DNA of 64,000 bases from Arcicella sp038230735 (GCA_038230735.1 JBBRMR010000019.1:1-64000), one strand, 5' to 3'; numbered from the stretch's first letter, positions 53,912 to 62,668 are shown. Made by a program: numbers and translations. Notes: generated by a model from the sequence alone, not told the origin.

Positions 53912-55441
53912 ATGCAAAATATTCTTTCTCGTTTAAATATATCCGCCATCAATCATGGCACCAGTACGGGGCTAAATTCTTGGTCTGCCGAAGGGGCGGA
54001 ATTATTAGAATCTGACTCGCCAGTAGATGGTAAATTGATTGCTAAAGTTTATGTAACTACGCTCAATGATTATCAAAAAGTGATGGCAACAGCAACATCC
54101 GCTTTCAAAACTTGGCGAAACGTTCCTGCCCCTCGTCGGGGTGAAATTGTTCGGCAAATGGGCGATGCTTTTCGGCAAAACAAAGAACCTTTGGGACAAT
54201 TGGTTTCCTACGAAATGGGTAAAAGTTTGCAAGAGGGTTTGGGCGAAGTGCAAGAAATTATTGACATCTGCGACTTTGCCGTGGGACTTTCTCGCCAGCT
54301 TTACGGACTCACCATGCACTCTGAACGCCCCCAACACCGAATGTATGAACAATATCATCCTTTGGGTGTGGTAGGCATTATTTCCGCCTTCAATTTCCCC
54401 GTTGCCGTTTGGTCGTGGAACGCTATGTTAGCATGGGTTTGTGGGGACGTATGCGTATGGAAACCTTCTGAAAAAACGCCTTTAACGGGTTTGGCTTGTC
54501 AGTATATTATTCAAGATGTTTTACGAAAAAATGAAGTTTCAGAAGGCGTATCATGTTTAATATCAGGAGATTATAGAGTTGGCGAATGGCTCACGACTGA
54601 CAAAAGAATACCTTTGATTTCAGCCACGGGTTCTACTCGCATGGGTAAAATTGTAGGTTCGGCAGTAGCTTCAAGGATGGGCAGAAGTTTGTTGGAATTA
54701 GGAGGAAATAATGCCATCATCATCACCGAAAATGCCGATTTAAACATTGCCATTCCAGCCGTTATTTTTGGGGCAGTTGGTACGGCTGGGCAACGTTGTA
54801 CTTCCACCCGAAGACTGATAATTCATGAATCTATTTACGAATCAGTCAAAGAAAAATTGGTCAAAGCATACAGTCAATTACGCATTGGAAATCCTTTGGA
54901 TATCAATAATCACGTAGGTCCGCTGATTGACCCAAAGGCGGTAATTGCCTACGTTTCAGCCGCCCATGAAGTGAAAGAAGAAGGGGGAAGTTTGTTAATT
55001 GAGGAAGAAATTTTGGAAGGAAAAGGCTTTGAATCAGGCTGTTATGTAAAACCCTGCATTGGTGAAGTTGAACCAAATTTTAAAATAGTAAAACACGAAA
55101 CCTTCGCTCCAATTTTGTACATTATGAAATACAAAACCTTAGAAGAAGCCCTCGAAATTCAGAATAATGTGCCACAGGGTTTATCATCTTCTATTTTTAC
55201 CTTGAACATGCGAGAAGCCGAGCATTTTTTATCAGTAAACGGCTCAGATTGTGGAATCGCCAATGTGAATATTGGTACGTCAGGGGCAGAAATTGGTGGT
55301 GCTTTTGGAGGCGAAAAAGATACGGGCGGAGGCAGAGAATCTGGCTCAGATGCTTGGAAAGCCTATATGCGAAGACAAACCAATACCATCAATTACGGAA
55401 CACAATTACCTCTGGCTCAGGGGATTAAGTTTGATTTTTAA
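53912..55441 (+). CDS. Aldehyde dehydrogenase, ALDH7 (aminoadipate-semialdehyde) type
   Basis: 509 residues from the ATG at 53912; six codons upstream in frame lack conservation. Catalytic blocks are seen: P-L-G-V-V-G-I-I-S-A-F-N-F-P-V, the general-base glutamate in L-L-E-L-G-G-N-N-A and the cysteine in G-T-A-G-Q-R-C-T-S-T-R-R. This last motif and the end segment G-E-K-D-T-G-G-G-R-E-S-G-S-D-A match the antiquitin (ALDH7) group that oxidises alpha-aminoadipate semialdehyde. Its two downstream neighbours are lysine-degradation enzymes. The preferred reading is oxidation of lysine-derived semialdehyde; other aldehydes cannot be excluded. Confidence 0.9.
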   Translation: MQNILSRLNISAINHGTSTGLNSWSAEGAELLESDSPVDGKLIAKVYVTTLNDYQKVMATATSAFKTWRNVPAPRRGEIVRQMGDAFRQNKEPLGQLVSYEMGKSLQEGLGEVQEIIDICDFAVGLSRQLYGLTMHSERPQHRMYEQYHPLGVVGIISAFNFPVAVWSWNAMLAWVCGDVCVWKPSEKTPLTGLACQYIIQDVLRKNEVSEGVSCLISGDYRVGEWLTTDKRIPLISATGSTRMGKIVGSAVASRMGRSLLELGGNNAIIITENADLNIAIPAVIFGAVGTAGQRCTSTRRLIIHESIYESVKEKLVKAYSQLRIGNPLDINNHVGPLIDPKAVIAYVSAAHEVKEEGGSLLIEEEILEGKGFESGCYVKPCIGEVEPNFKIVKHETFAPILYIMKYKTLEEALEIQNNVPQGLSSSIFTLNMREAEHFLSVNGSDCGIANVNIGTSGAEIGGAFGGEKDTGGGRESGSDAWKAYMRRQTNTINYGTQLPLAQGIKFDF

Positions 55442-55456
55442 AAGAAGGGCAAAATA

Positions 55457-55536
55457 TCAGACTACAGATTTAACGGATTGTACAGATTTTATTATTTTAT
55501 CTGTGTAAATCCGTAAAATCTGTATAATCCGTGATC
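55457..55536. repeat. Dispersed repeat of CAGATTT/ATCCGT type, copy 2
   Basis: Opens ATCAGACTACAGATTTAACG and ends with TAAATCCGTAAAATCTG then ATAATCCGTGATCT, forming an imperfect inverted repeat. Related to copy 1 at 52931-53032. It lies between the aldehyde dehydrogenase and the DUF1338 gene. Confidence 0.7.
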
Positions 55537-55578
55537 TAATTTCAAAGTCCATTATCTCAATATAATTTATCTCAATAA

Positions 55579-56496
55579 ATGAAAACACAAGAAAACATCA
55601 CACAATCCCTCATGGAGAGGCTCTGGGAGGGATATTACCAACGAGTACATTACGCTCAACAATATGCTGACATGGTAAAAGCGGAGGGCGGAAATGTGGT
55701 AAATGACCACTGTGCTTTCCGAACGTTCAATACCTACACGGGCAAACAACCTGCGGGAATCCCTGCCATTTCAGAGGTTTTAGAGGCTTTGGGATATGAG
55801 AAAATTTCACCCTATTCTTTTCCCTCAAAACACTTGAATTCCTTTCATTATCAACATCCAACTAATATCAATTTCCCCAAGTTTTTTGTAACGCAATTGG
55901 AGGTAAAAAATCTTTCCGAAGAAACACAAAATCTTATTGACGAAGCTGTAAAAGATACGCTTGATGTATTAGCGGGTGAACCTCGGCAATTGTTGGCAAC
56001 CCTCAAACAAAACAAAGAACTCATTGGTGCTGAGGCAGATAGATTAGTGGACGCTTTGGTAAAATTCTTTGCTCGCCCTTGGCAACCCGCTAAACGTGAA
56101 ACGATTTTAGCCGTAAATAAGGAATCTCAATTTGCCGCTTGGACTTTGCTTCATGGCAATTCTGTTAATCATTTCACGGCGTATATCAATCATCAAAATG
56201 TACCCGCTTGGGGCGATATTGAACAAACAATGGCAGTTTTGAAAGAGGCAGGGATTCCGATAAAACCAGAAATTGAAGGGGCGAAAGGCAGTAAACTTCG
56301 CCAGAGTTCTACCCAAGCCATTGACGAAGATTGCCCCGTGATGGAAACTGACGGAAGCATGGGAACACTCCGTTGGTCTTATGCTTATTATGAATTGGCT
56401 GAACGTGGGTATCTTGAAACCGATGGCAAGCAAGTTTGGTTTGATGGATTTTTAGGCGAGCAAGCTACTAATTTATTTGAAATCACGAAGAGGTAA
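55579..56496 (+). CDS. DUF1338 (HglS-like) 2-oxoadipate dioxygenase/decarboxylase
   Basis: 305 residues of the DUF1338 family. HglS of this family converts 2-oxoadipate to 2-hydroxyglutarate using iron(II) in bacterial lysine catabolism. Candidate iron ligands are H44 in N-D-H-C-A-F-R-T-F-N, H198 in V-N-H-F-T-A-Y and E272 in Y-Y-E-L-A-E-R-G-Y, with the same order as the known H-H-E site. It is the shorter form of the family. The flanking ALDH7 and saccharopine dehydrogenase genes support a role in lysine breakdown rather than an unrelated oxygenase. Confidence 0.87.
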   Translation: MKTQENITQSLMERLWEGYYQRVHYAQQYADMVKAEGGNVVNDHCAFRTFNTYTGKQPAGIPAISEVLEALGYEKISPYSFPSKHLNSFHYQHPTNINFPKFFVTQLEVKNLSEETQNLIDEAVKDTLDVLAGEPRQLLATLKQNKELIGAEADRLVDALVKFFARPWQPAKRETILAVNKESQFAAWTLLHGNSVNHFTAYINHQNVPAWGDIEQTMAVLKEAGIPIKPEIEGAKGSKLRQSSTQAIDEDCPVMETDGSMGTLRWSYAYYELAERGYLETDGKQVWFDGFLGEQATNLFEITKR

Positions 56497-56527
56497 GCGC
56501 CAAAAAAATGTCTGAGGCTGTCAGATT

Positions 56528-56614
56528 GGTAGAGACAAGGTACTGCCTTGTCTCTACCGTGTCCGTTTTACGCACAAATTGGACGTTAATTAGATAAGGC
56601 AGTGCCTTGTCTCT
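56528..56614. repeat. Pair of REP-like palindromes (GAGACAAGG type)
   Basis: The first palindrome GGTAGAGACAAGG-TACTG-CCTTGTCTCTACC lies at 56528-56558. The second (56592-56614) is an inverted copy with two differences (AGATAAGGC-AGT-GCCTTGTCTCT). They fill the gap before the saccharopine dehydrogenase gene. Confidence 0.8.
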
Positions 56615-56690
56615 GCATTATCCTGATGATTATGGATGATTTTAGACGCTAAATATTTAGGTATAATTTAACACTTCATCAACGAATTCA

Positions 56691-57746
56691 ATGAAAAATA
56701 TATTAGTTATTGGCATGGGTAAAGTCGGCTCATTGGTTGGCACTTTATTGGCTAAACGTTTTACAGTAAAAGGCTTAGATAAAAATCTCGCCGCCATAGA
56801 ACTACCTTTCGAGGTTATACAAGGCGATGTTTCGGATGTGGATTTATTGCAAAAATTGATTCCTCAATTCGATGCAGTGGTGTCGTGTATGCCTTATAAT
56901 CTCAACTTGGCAATTGCTCAAATTGCCTATCGGTCAGGCAAACATTATTTCGATTTGACGGAGGATGTGCCCACCACCAATGCCATCCGAGCCATGGCGG
57001 TACAGGGGAGTCAGGCAGTTTTAGCTCCTCAATGTGGACTTGCCCCTGGACTCATTGGTATCGTGGGGGCAGATTTAGCCAAACGTTTTACCAAATTACG
57101 AGACATCGAACTGCGGGTTGGGGCTTTGCCAAAATACCCGAACGGACTCTTGGGATATTCCTTTACGTGGTCGCCAGCGGGGGTAATAAATGAGTATTTG
57201 AACGACTGCGAGGTGATTCATAACGGAGCATTGAAATTGGTTTCTGCCCTTGATGGTTTGGAACATATTAATATCGAAGGGAATGAATTTGAGGCATTTA
57301 GCACGTCGGGCGGACTCGGAACGATGTGCGAAACCTACGCTGGGCGAGTGGATACGCTCAATTACAAAACCATTCGCTATCCAGGACATGGTAAATTGAT
57401 GAAATTTCTTTTGTACGAATTAATTCTAAAAAAACGTCGGGAATTAATTGAGGAAATCTTGACCGAAGCCAAACCACCCGTACAAGAGGATGTAGTGTAT
57501 GTGTATGCAGTGGTGGAAGGTTGGAAAAATCAATCTTTGGAAAGGGAAGAATTTTACCGGGCTTATTCTCCCAAAAACATTGACGGCAAGCATTGGCGAG
57601 CCATTTCGTGGACAACGGCAGCATCCATCGTGGCAGTTGTGGAAATGGTGGCGGACGGGAAATTGCCTCAAACGGGTTTTATTAAGCAAGAGGAAATTGA
57701 TTTTGAGAAGTTTTTAGAGACGGAGACAGGAAAGTATTTTTTGTAA
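56691..57746 (+). CDS. Saccharopine dehydrogenase family protein
   Basis: 351 residues. The N-terminal Rossmann fold reads I-L-V-I-G-M-G-K-V-G-S-L-V-G-T-L-L, followed by Q-G-D-V-S-D-V-D-L-L and V-V-S-C-M-P-Y-N. The conserved C-G-L-A-P-G-L-I-G segment of the saccharopine/lysine dehydrogenase catalytic domain follows at about 115-123. It could act as saccharopine reductase/dehydrogenase or as a lysine 6-dehydrogenase, giving the aminoadipate semialdehyde used by the ALDH7 enzyme two genes upstream. No lysine-ketoglutarate reductase gene is present, so the lysine dehydrogenase role is slightly preferred. A 23-bp hairpin follows. Confidence 0.87.
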   Translation: MKNILVIGMGKVGSLVGTLLAKRFTVKGLDKNLAAIELPFEVIQGDVSDVDLLQKLIPQFDAVVSCMPYNLNLAIAQIAYRSGKHYFDLTEDVPTTNAIRAMAVQGSQAVLAPQCGLAPGLIGIVGADLAKRFTKLRDIELRVGALPKYPNGLLGYSFTWSPAGVINEYLNDCEVIHNGALKLVSALDGLEHINIEGNEFEAFSTSGGLGTMCETYAGRVDTLNYKTIRYPGHGKLMKFLLYELILKKRRELIEEILTEAKPPVQEDVVYVYAVVEGWKNQSLEREEFYRAYSPKNIDGKHWRAISWTTAASIVAVVEMVADGKLPQTGFIKQEEIDFEKFLETETGKYFL

Positions 57747-58073
57747 GATTAAATTTTATATAATAAAAGTGATTGGTAAAAGGTCGAAAATTATCAAATG
57801 CTGAAGAAAATGGGTGTTATGTCAAAAGGATTTCCTTTTGACATAACACCCATTTTTATGATTTTGCTAAAATATGGAGCCATTATATTCGGCAATGATG
57901 AATATTTTACACATTCAAAATCAATTTTATGTAATTTTTTCTACACAATTTTAGATAAGTCTATTTTTTATGGTTGACTTAAGAGTATATTTTAGCATTG
58001 GCACAGAAATTTAAAATAATAGACTTATTGTATTAATCATTTTACTAACAGGAAATTCTAAACAATCAACAAA
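57747..58073. other. 327-base gene-free region with terminator
   Basis: It contains the 23-bp hairpin terminator and about 200 AT-rich bases leading to the small Ser/Lys-rich gene. No open frame is supported; a promoter is expected near 57930-58050 but no clear box was seen. Confidence 0.5.
57808..57855. terminator. 23-bp perfect hairpin terminator
   Basis: Arms 57808-57830 and 57833-57855 are perfectly complementary with a 2-base loop, ending in T-rich sequence. It terminates the lysine-degradation row. Confidence 0.85.
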
Positions 58074-58214
58074 ATGGATTACAACACTAAAGCATCCGCA
58101 CAAAGTAAGGATGCTAAGTCAGTAGATTCGAAATTGACAAGTACCAAAAATGGTACTTCTGGTTCAGGAAAAAAATCAACAACAGCAAAAAGGTCAAGTA
58201 GCAAAAGCAAATAA
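58074..58214 (+). CDS. 46-residue Ser/Lys-rich small protein
   Basis: An ATG-initiated frame reads M-D-Y-N-T-K-A-S-A-Q-S-K-D-A-K and is composed almost only of Ser, Lys, Thr, Ala and Gly, ending S-S-S-K-S-K. No signal peptide or hydrophobic stretch is present. The extreme composition resembles small nucleic-acid-binding or disordered stress proteins. It is 119 bases before the glycosyltransferase. An abundance of lysine codons in an AT-rich region could also be chance, but the clean ATG and length favour a gene. Confidence 0.5.
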   Translation: MDYNTKASAQSKDAKSVDSKLTSTKNGTSGSGKKSTTAKRSSSKSK

Positions 58215-58333
58215 TTGCTAATGTGATTCGATTAGGGAAAGGCGAGAAAATTAAAATAGATTGCCTTTTCAGCTATCAATAAATCCCTACAAAACATTTT
58301 GAGCTATTTATCAACCTTTTAAAAATTTGTATC

Positions 58334-59440
58334 ATGGATTACACATTATACGACATTATCGTTTTTTCACATTTGCGATGGAATTTTGTTTATCAGAGAC
58401 CTCAACACATTTTGTCAAGATTAGCTAAGTCTTACAATATTTTATTCGTAGAAGAACCTTTTCAGCATAACGCAGAGAATGAAAATACTTTTTCTATCCA
58501 GCAAGTGCTTCCCAATTTATCAGTTTTCAACTCGCACGCTGAAAATATTGATTGTACTTTAAAATTATTGAAAGAGAAGTTAGGAAACCACGCCACCGAA
58601 ACGGCTTGGTTTTATTCGCCATCATTTGTAAATGCTCTCAATATAATTTCTTTTAATAAAGTAATTTTCGATTGCATGGATGAATTGACATTATTCAAAA
58701 ATGCCCCTCAGTCGTTAATTGAGCAGGAAAAACAATTATTATCAAAAAGTGATATTGTTTTTACGGGAGGCAAATCTCTTTATAGTGCCAAACAGGAGCA
58801 TCATCATAATGTGCATTGTTTTCCAAGTTCGGTAGATAGAAAACATTTTGAAAAAGCACAAAACGGTATTAATGTTCCAGATGAAATGAATGCTTTTTCG
58901 GGCATAGTAGTGGGATACTATGGCGTTGTTGATGAAAGAATTGATTATGAATTATTAGAAAAAACTGCTCAGTTATGCCCCACTGTGGACTTTGTATTGA
59001 TTGGCCCATTTGCCAAAGTAAATCCTGATAGCTTGCCATCATTGTCAAACATTCATTTTTTAGGTATGCGTAATTATGAACAATTGCCCAATTATCTAAA
59101 AAGATTTGATATTGCAATGATGCCTTTCGCCATGAATGATGCCACAAAATTCATTAGTCCCACCAAGACTTTAGAATATATGGCGGGTGGCAAAAGTATT
59201 ATTTCAACTCCAGTATATGACGTGGTACGTGATTACGACAAACAAATTGAAATAGTAGAAAATGCTGAACAATTCACTGCCGCTATTAATAAGCTGATAT
59301 GCCAGCACAAGGCAAGTCATTATTTAAAATATCAGGAAATTTTAGACCGCACTTCTTGGGATAATACTGTGAGCGAAATGCACAATCTGATGGAGCAATT
59401 AATTGTAGAAAATCAGTACGCTGAGGTATTAGAGTTTTAA
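58334..59440 (+). CDS. Family 1-like glycosyltransferase
   Basis: 368 residues without a signal peptide, GT-B-like. The N-terminal part has F-S-H-L-R-W-N-F-V-Y-Q-R-P-Q-H-I-L-S-R-L, a signature of bacterial polysaccharide glycosyltransferases. The late block has L-K-R-F-D-I-A-M-M-P-F-A-M-N and the donor-site segment F-I-S-P-T-K-T-L-E-Y-M-A-G-G-K (K/E-x-x-x-E-Y-x-A-x-G). It is followed after 123 bases by a glycosidase-like gene, probably a surface polysaccharide or glycolipid pair. The sugar is unknown. Confidence 0.87.
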   Translation: MDYTLYDIIVFSHLRWNFVYQRPQHILSRLAKSYNILFVEEPFQHNAENENTFSIQQVLPNLSVFNSHAENIDCTLKLLKEKLGNHATETAWFYSPSFVNALNIISFNKVIFDCMDELTLFKNAPQSLIEQEKQLLSKSDIVFTGGKSLYSAKQEHHHNVHCFPSSVDRKHFEKAQNGINVPDEMNAFSGIVVGYYGVVDERIDYELLEKTAQLCPTVDFVLIGPFAKVNPDSLPSLSNIHFLGMRNYEQLPNYLKRFDIAMMPFAMNDATKFISPTKTLEYMAGGKSIISTPVYDVVRDYDKQIEIVENAEQFTAAINKLICQHKASHYLKYQEILDRTSWDNTVSEMHNLMEQLIVENQYAEVLEF

Positions 59441-59563
59441 CACATTATAGTAGATATCTCAACTTATCATCAATTGGTCAGCATTTTCGTTGACCAATTT
59501 TATGTTAATGGAAAATATTTTGAGAGATAAATGACAACATTCTAAACTTTTTAAATAACAAAA

Positions 59564-60706
59564 ATGAACTTTCAATCTTTTTTTATGGGTGGTTTCGAGT
59601 GTGCAGACCACATCAATCGTGCTGGCATTAGAGTGAACCTTTTGAAAGAAACCGACCATCACCATCAAGTATTTCATGATTATCAATTGTTAAAAAATGT
59701 TGGAATCACCACCGTCAGAGAAGGAATTTGTTGGAGTGAGGTGGAAAAGATACCTTATCAATACGATTTTTCGGAAGTAAAGAATAGAATCTTAGTTGCT
59801 AATCAATTGGGAATTCAGCAACTTTGGGACATCTGCCATTTTGGTTATCCCTCAGACATGATGCCTACGCATCCGCTTTTTGCAGACCGTTTTTCAAAAT
59901 TATGTGCTGCCTTTGCTCGTTTTTATACTGAACATTCAGATACCAATTTATTTGTAGTACCCATCAATGAAATTAGTTTTTTGTCTTGGCATTCGGGTGA
60001 TGTCAGGGGAACAGTTCCTTTTGCCGTAAATTCAGGATTCGATATCAAATATCATTTATGCAAAGCCGCCATCAAAGGTATTGAAGCCCTCAAAATGGTG
60101 AATCCCAATTGCAGAATTATGACAATTGAACCCTTGATAAAAATTCACCCAAATTATGAAACGGGTGAAATTGAATATATTGAAGCTTATAATGAGAATC
60201 AATATCAAGCTATGGATATGATTGGCGGTAGTATCTGTCCTGAATTAGGAGGAAGACCCGAATATTTGGATATTATTGGCGTAAATTATTATTACAATAA
60301 TCAGTGGATTCATAATGGCATAAAACTGGATTGGCCCAATGGACATCATCAATACATGAATTTTTCTAAATTATTGATTGATGTAAAAAACCGATACAAT
60401 CGCCCCATTATTATTTCAGAAACGGGACATTTTGGCGATTTGCGAGATTTGTGGTTGGAAGAAATAACCAACGAATGTTTGGAGGCAATGCAAGCAGGCG
60501 TAAACTTGCAAGGAATGTGTATTTATCCAGTTTTGGATCGTCCAGATTGGGATGACTTAACCGATTATTGCCAATGTGGTTTGTGGGATTTAGATGAAAA
60601 TAAGCAAAGAATTCCTTACCAGCCATATTTAGATACTTTGGCTGATTGTATAGAAAGTGTGAAGGAATTTTCAATAGAGGGGGAGTTTGTACATCAGGCT
60701 ACTTAG
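59564..60706 (+). CDS. Glycoside hydrolase of beta-glucosidase-like TIM-barrel type
   Basis: 380 residues; TIM-barrel with a candidate acid/base glutamate in V-V-P-I-N-E-I-S-F (about 141-149) and nucleophile in I-I-S-E-T-G-H-F-G-D (about 283-292), separated as in clan GH-A. The N-terminal start F-F-M-G-G-F-E-C-A-D-H resembles GH1-like proteins. No signal peptide, so it acts in the cytoplasm or on intracellular glycolipids. Its partner is the glycosyltransferase upstream. The family number is not certain. Confidence 0.8.
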   Translation: MNFQSFFMGGFECADHINRAGIRVNLLKETDHHHQVFHDYQLLKNVGITTVREGICWSEVEKIPYQYDFSEVKNRILVANQLGIQQLWDICHFGYPSDMMPTHPLFADRFSKLCAAFARFYTEHSDTNLFVVPINEISFLSWHSGDVRGTVPFAVNSGFDIKYHLCKAAIKGIEALKMVNPNCRIMTIEPLIKIHPNYETGEIEYIEAYNENQYQAMDMIGGSICPELGGRPEYLDIIGVNYYYNNQWIHNGIKLDWPNGHHQYMNFSKLLIDVKNRYNRPIIISETGHFGDLRDLWLEEITNECLEAMQAGVNLQGMCIYPVLDRPDWDDLTDYCQCGLWDLDENKQRIPYQPYLDTLADCIESVKEFSIEGEFVHQAT

Positions 60707-60784
60707 TGATAAAATTGTAATATAATAATTTATTTTTTGATTTGACCGACAATTATAATTTAAACTTCATTTGTTGATACCATT

Positions 60785-60970
60785 TCAGTCTTTCGTAGCT
60801 CGAAGTTTATAAACAAGATAACCAAGTACGATTATTAAGATTATTTTCCCCAACAAAAATCCATACCCATACTGATTCAAGTGAGTATAGTGAGAGGTAA
60901 GAATATCAAAAATCGTGTAAATTAAATAAGCGATTACAAGCAAACACAAATAGAAAGATAACTTTTGCAT
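60785..60970 (-). CDS. Small two-helix membrane protein, 61 residues
   Basis: From the ATG at 60970 (M-Q-K-L-S-F-Y-L) the protein has two hydrophobic helices (about 4-20 and about 37-53) separated by a short polar loop, and ends L-R-A-T-K-D. The 16 residues upstream in frame overlap the terminator hairpin and are not included. It lies alone on the minus strand; function unknown. Confidence 0.65.
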   Translation of the reverse strand: MQKLSFYLCLLVIAYLIYTIFDILTSHYTHLNQYGYGFLLGKIILIIVLGYLVYKLRATKD

Positions 60971-60980
60971 AGGAAAAAAA

Positions 60981-61014
60981 TAAAGTGGCAAGTATTTGAA
61001 AAAATGCCACTTTA
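60981..61014 (-). terminator. Hairpin terminator of the Bor-like lipoprotein gene
   Basis: TAAAGTGGCA pairs with TGCCACTTTA around a 14-base loop, and on the minus strand a run of seven T follows. It separates the Bor-like gene from the small membrane gene. Confidence 0.8.
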
Positions 61015-61023
61015 TCATTCAAA

Positions 61024-61314
61024 TTACTTAGTAACAGTTGTTGTTGTTGGCGTGTAAAGGCCAAATGTTAGACCTCCAATTAATCCGTTTACAAAAGAAT
61101 GTCTTGTAAAAACTGTGTAATCTTGAACTCCTCCTGCCATTTGCTTAGAATCGGAAACTCCTACGGGTGCTAAGCCAGCAATCACATAGTGATTCCATTG
61201 TGAAACTTGAGTATTTCCCTGAGCTCCTTTACCCACAACCGAAGTGTAGGAATAACAAGAAGTTAATAGTGATGTGGCTGCAATGATTGCAAAAAAATTA
61301 ACCGATTTTTTCAT
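61024..61314 (-). CDS. Bor-family lipoprotein
   Basis: 96 residues with a lipobox signal (M-K-K-S-V-N-F-F-A-I-I-A-A-T-S-L-L-T-S-C). The mature part has H-Y-V-I-A-G-L-A-P-V-G, Q-M-A-G-G-V-Q-D-Y-T-V and the end F-V-N-G-L-I-G-G-L-T-F-G-L-Y-T-P, which matches the C-terminus of phage lambda Bor (F-V-N-G-L-L-G-F-I-T-L-G-I-Y-T-P). Bor of lambda is an outer-membrane lipoprotein that raises serum resistance in E. coli. Here no phage genes are near, so it is probably a long-established surface lipoprotein. Confidence 0.85.
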   Translation of the reverse strand: MKKSVNFFAIIAATSLLTSCYSYTSVVGKGAQGNTQVSQWNHYVIAGLAPVGVSDSKQMAGGVQDYTVFTRHSFVNGLIGGLTFGLYTPTTTTVTK

Positions 61315-61574
61315 TGTTTGGGTTGTTAGATTTTGTTAAGATTAATGATAATGGTTTCAATTATTTTGAACTTGTATTATTCTAATTTACTCGTTAAAAT
61401 AATTGCAAATTTAACTATAATTTTTTACCATGTTCGTTAAATAATTATCAAAATAAGGATAATAGTTTTTTTACGGTACTGAAGGCTATTTTGACAAAAA
61501 AATATTTCAGAAAATGCTTCAATAATCTTAAAAAAAGGTAAAACGAATTATACTATCATCTTTTTTAATCACTC

Positions 61575-62381
61575 CTACCACTCCAATTTCCCCGTCTTTT
61601 TATACTGTTCCAAAGCCTTTTTGATTTCGATAATTCTGTGGTCGGGGTCGGGGTGAGTGCTTTGAAATTCCGAAGGACGGTCTGCGCCACCCGATGCTTC
61701 TTTCAAAATTTCCATGACATCAATCATTTTCATGGGGTCATAGCCCGACTGAATCATATATTTTACGCCAAATTTATCCGCTTCCAATTCATCATTACGA
61801 CCGTATTTCATCGTAATCATTTTGCCCACATATTGAGCAATTGCTCCTGAATTCCCCTGACTGTAAGGGTCTGAGGTAGCGGTTACGACTGCTCCCAAAA
61901 GCCCACCAGTAAGTTCATCTTTTGCCATTTGTTGAGCTGAATGTCGCCCAATTACGTGTCCAACTTCATGTCCCAGAACTCCCGCCAATTGGTCTTCGGT
62001 AGTAAGTCTTTTTAACAAACCATAAGTAATAAAAATTTGTCCTCCTGGTAAAGCAAAGGCATTAATCGTTTCAGGATCAGCTAATAAGTGGAAATTAAAT
62101 TGGTATTGGGATTTATTAGCATCCGAGTTTGCCACTACTTTTGTACCTACCGTTTTGACTAAATTTTGGGCTTTTTCATCTTGATATAAACCACCAAATT
62201 CAGCTGCCATTTGTGGTGCTGATTGTAAACCTGTAGCAATCTCTTGCTGTGGAGTCATCGTAACTGCTTGGCTTTTACCCGTAATAGGATTCACCTGCAT
62301 TTTTGAAAAATAAGAAAATAAGGCAATTCCTGCCATGATTAACCCAATAAAGAGTCGAGATTTAAGACTTCCAGATTTCAT
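61575..62381 (-). CDS. M48-family zinc metalloprotease
   Basis: 268 residues from the ATG at 62381; the longer open frame adds 11 unlikely residues. A membrane anchor or signal lies at about 9-26. The catalytic motif is H-E-V-G-H (138-142) and the third ligand region is N-D-E-L-E-A-D-K-F-G (about 196-205), as in Oma1/BepA-type peptidases of the envelope. Late segments S-T-H-P-D-P-D-H-R match the family. Its role is probably cleavage or quality control of envelope proteins. Confidence 0.9.
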   Translation of the reverse strand: MKSGSLKSRLFIGLIMAGIALFSYFSKMQVNPITGKSQAVTMTPQQEIATGLQSAPQMAAEFGGLYQDEKAQNLVKTVGTKVVANSDANKSQYQFNFHLLADPETINAFALPGGQIFITYGLLKRLTTEDQLAGVLGHEVGHVIGRHSAQQMAKDELTGGLLGAVVTATSDPYSQGNSGAIAQYVGKMITMKYGRNDELEADKFGVKYMIQSGYDPMKMIDVMEILKEASGGADRPSEFQSTHPDPDHRIIEIKKALEQYKKTGKLEW

Positions 62382-62509
62382 GATATTTTTTAATGAGGAA
62401 TGAGTAATAAGCAATGATTAAAAATAAATGAATGCAATATTTTGCTCATCGTATTTGTACGAAAATTAAAAAAATCTTAGCATCTTTCCAAATTTCCATG
62501 ATTCTGATT

Positions 62510-62552
62510 CAACGTTTGATGTTCGTAATTCGAAATTCCGAAAATCGAAGAC
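62510..62552. repeat. TCG-type dispersed repeat near M48 gene
   Basis: Contains AACGTTTGATGTTCG, then AATTCGAAATTCCG and AAAATCGAAG, related to the elements around 50636-50803. It lies in the gap between the M48 protease and bamD. Confidence 0.45.
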
Positions 62553-62633
62553 AACGTTAATTTTTGTTAAATCACACATGACAATACCCATTTCCCCCGT
62601 TTTAATAACGAAATTTGAGAATACTTATAACGC

Positions 62634-62668
62634 TTGATTTTCAATCTGCCAAAATTTACTTAACTTTG
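62634..62668 (+). promoter_or_regulatory. Candidate promoter of bamD, near-leaderless
   Basis: TAACTTTG (62661-62668) is an exact TAnnTTTG -7 box with TTG at 62634-62636 upstream. The ATG is only 7 bases after the box, so transcription would start within a few bases of the start codon. Confidence 0.5.
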
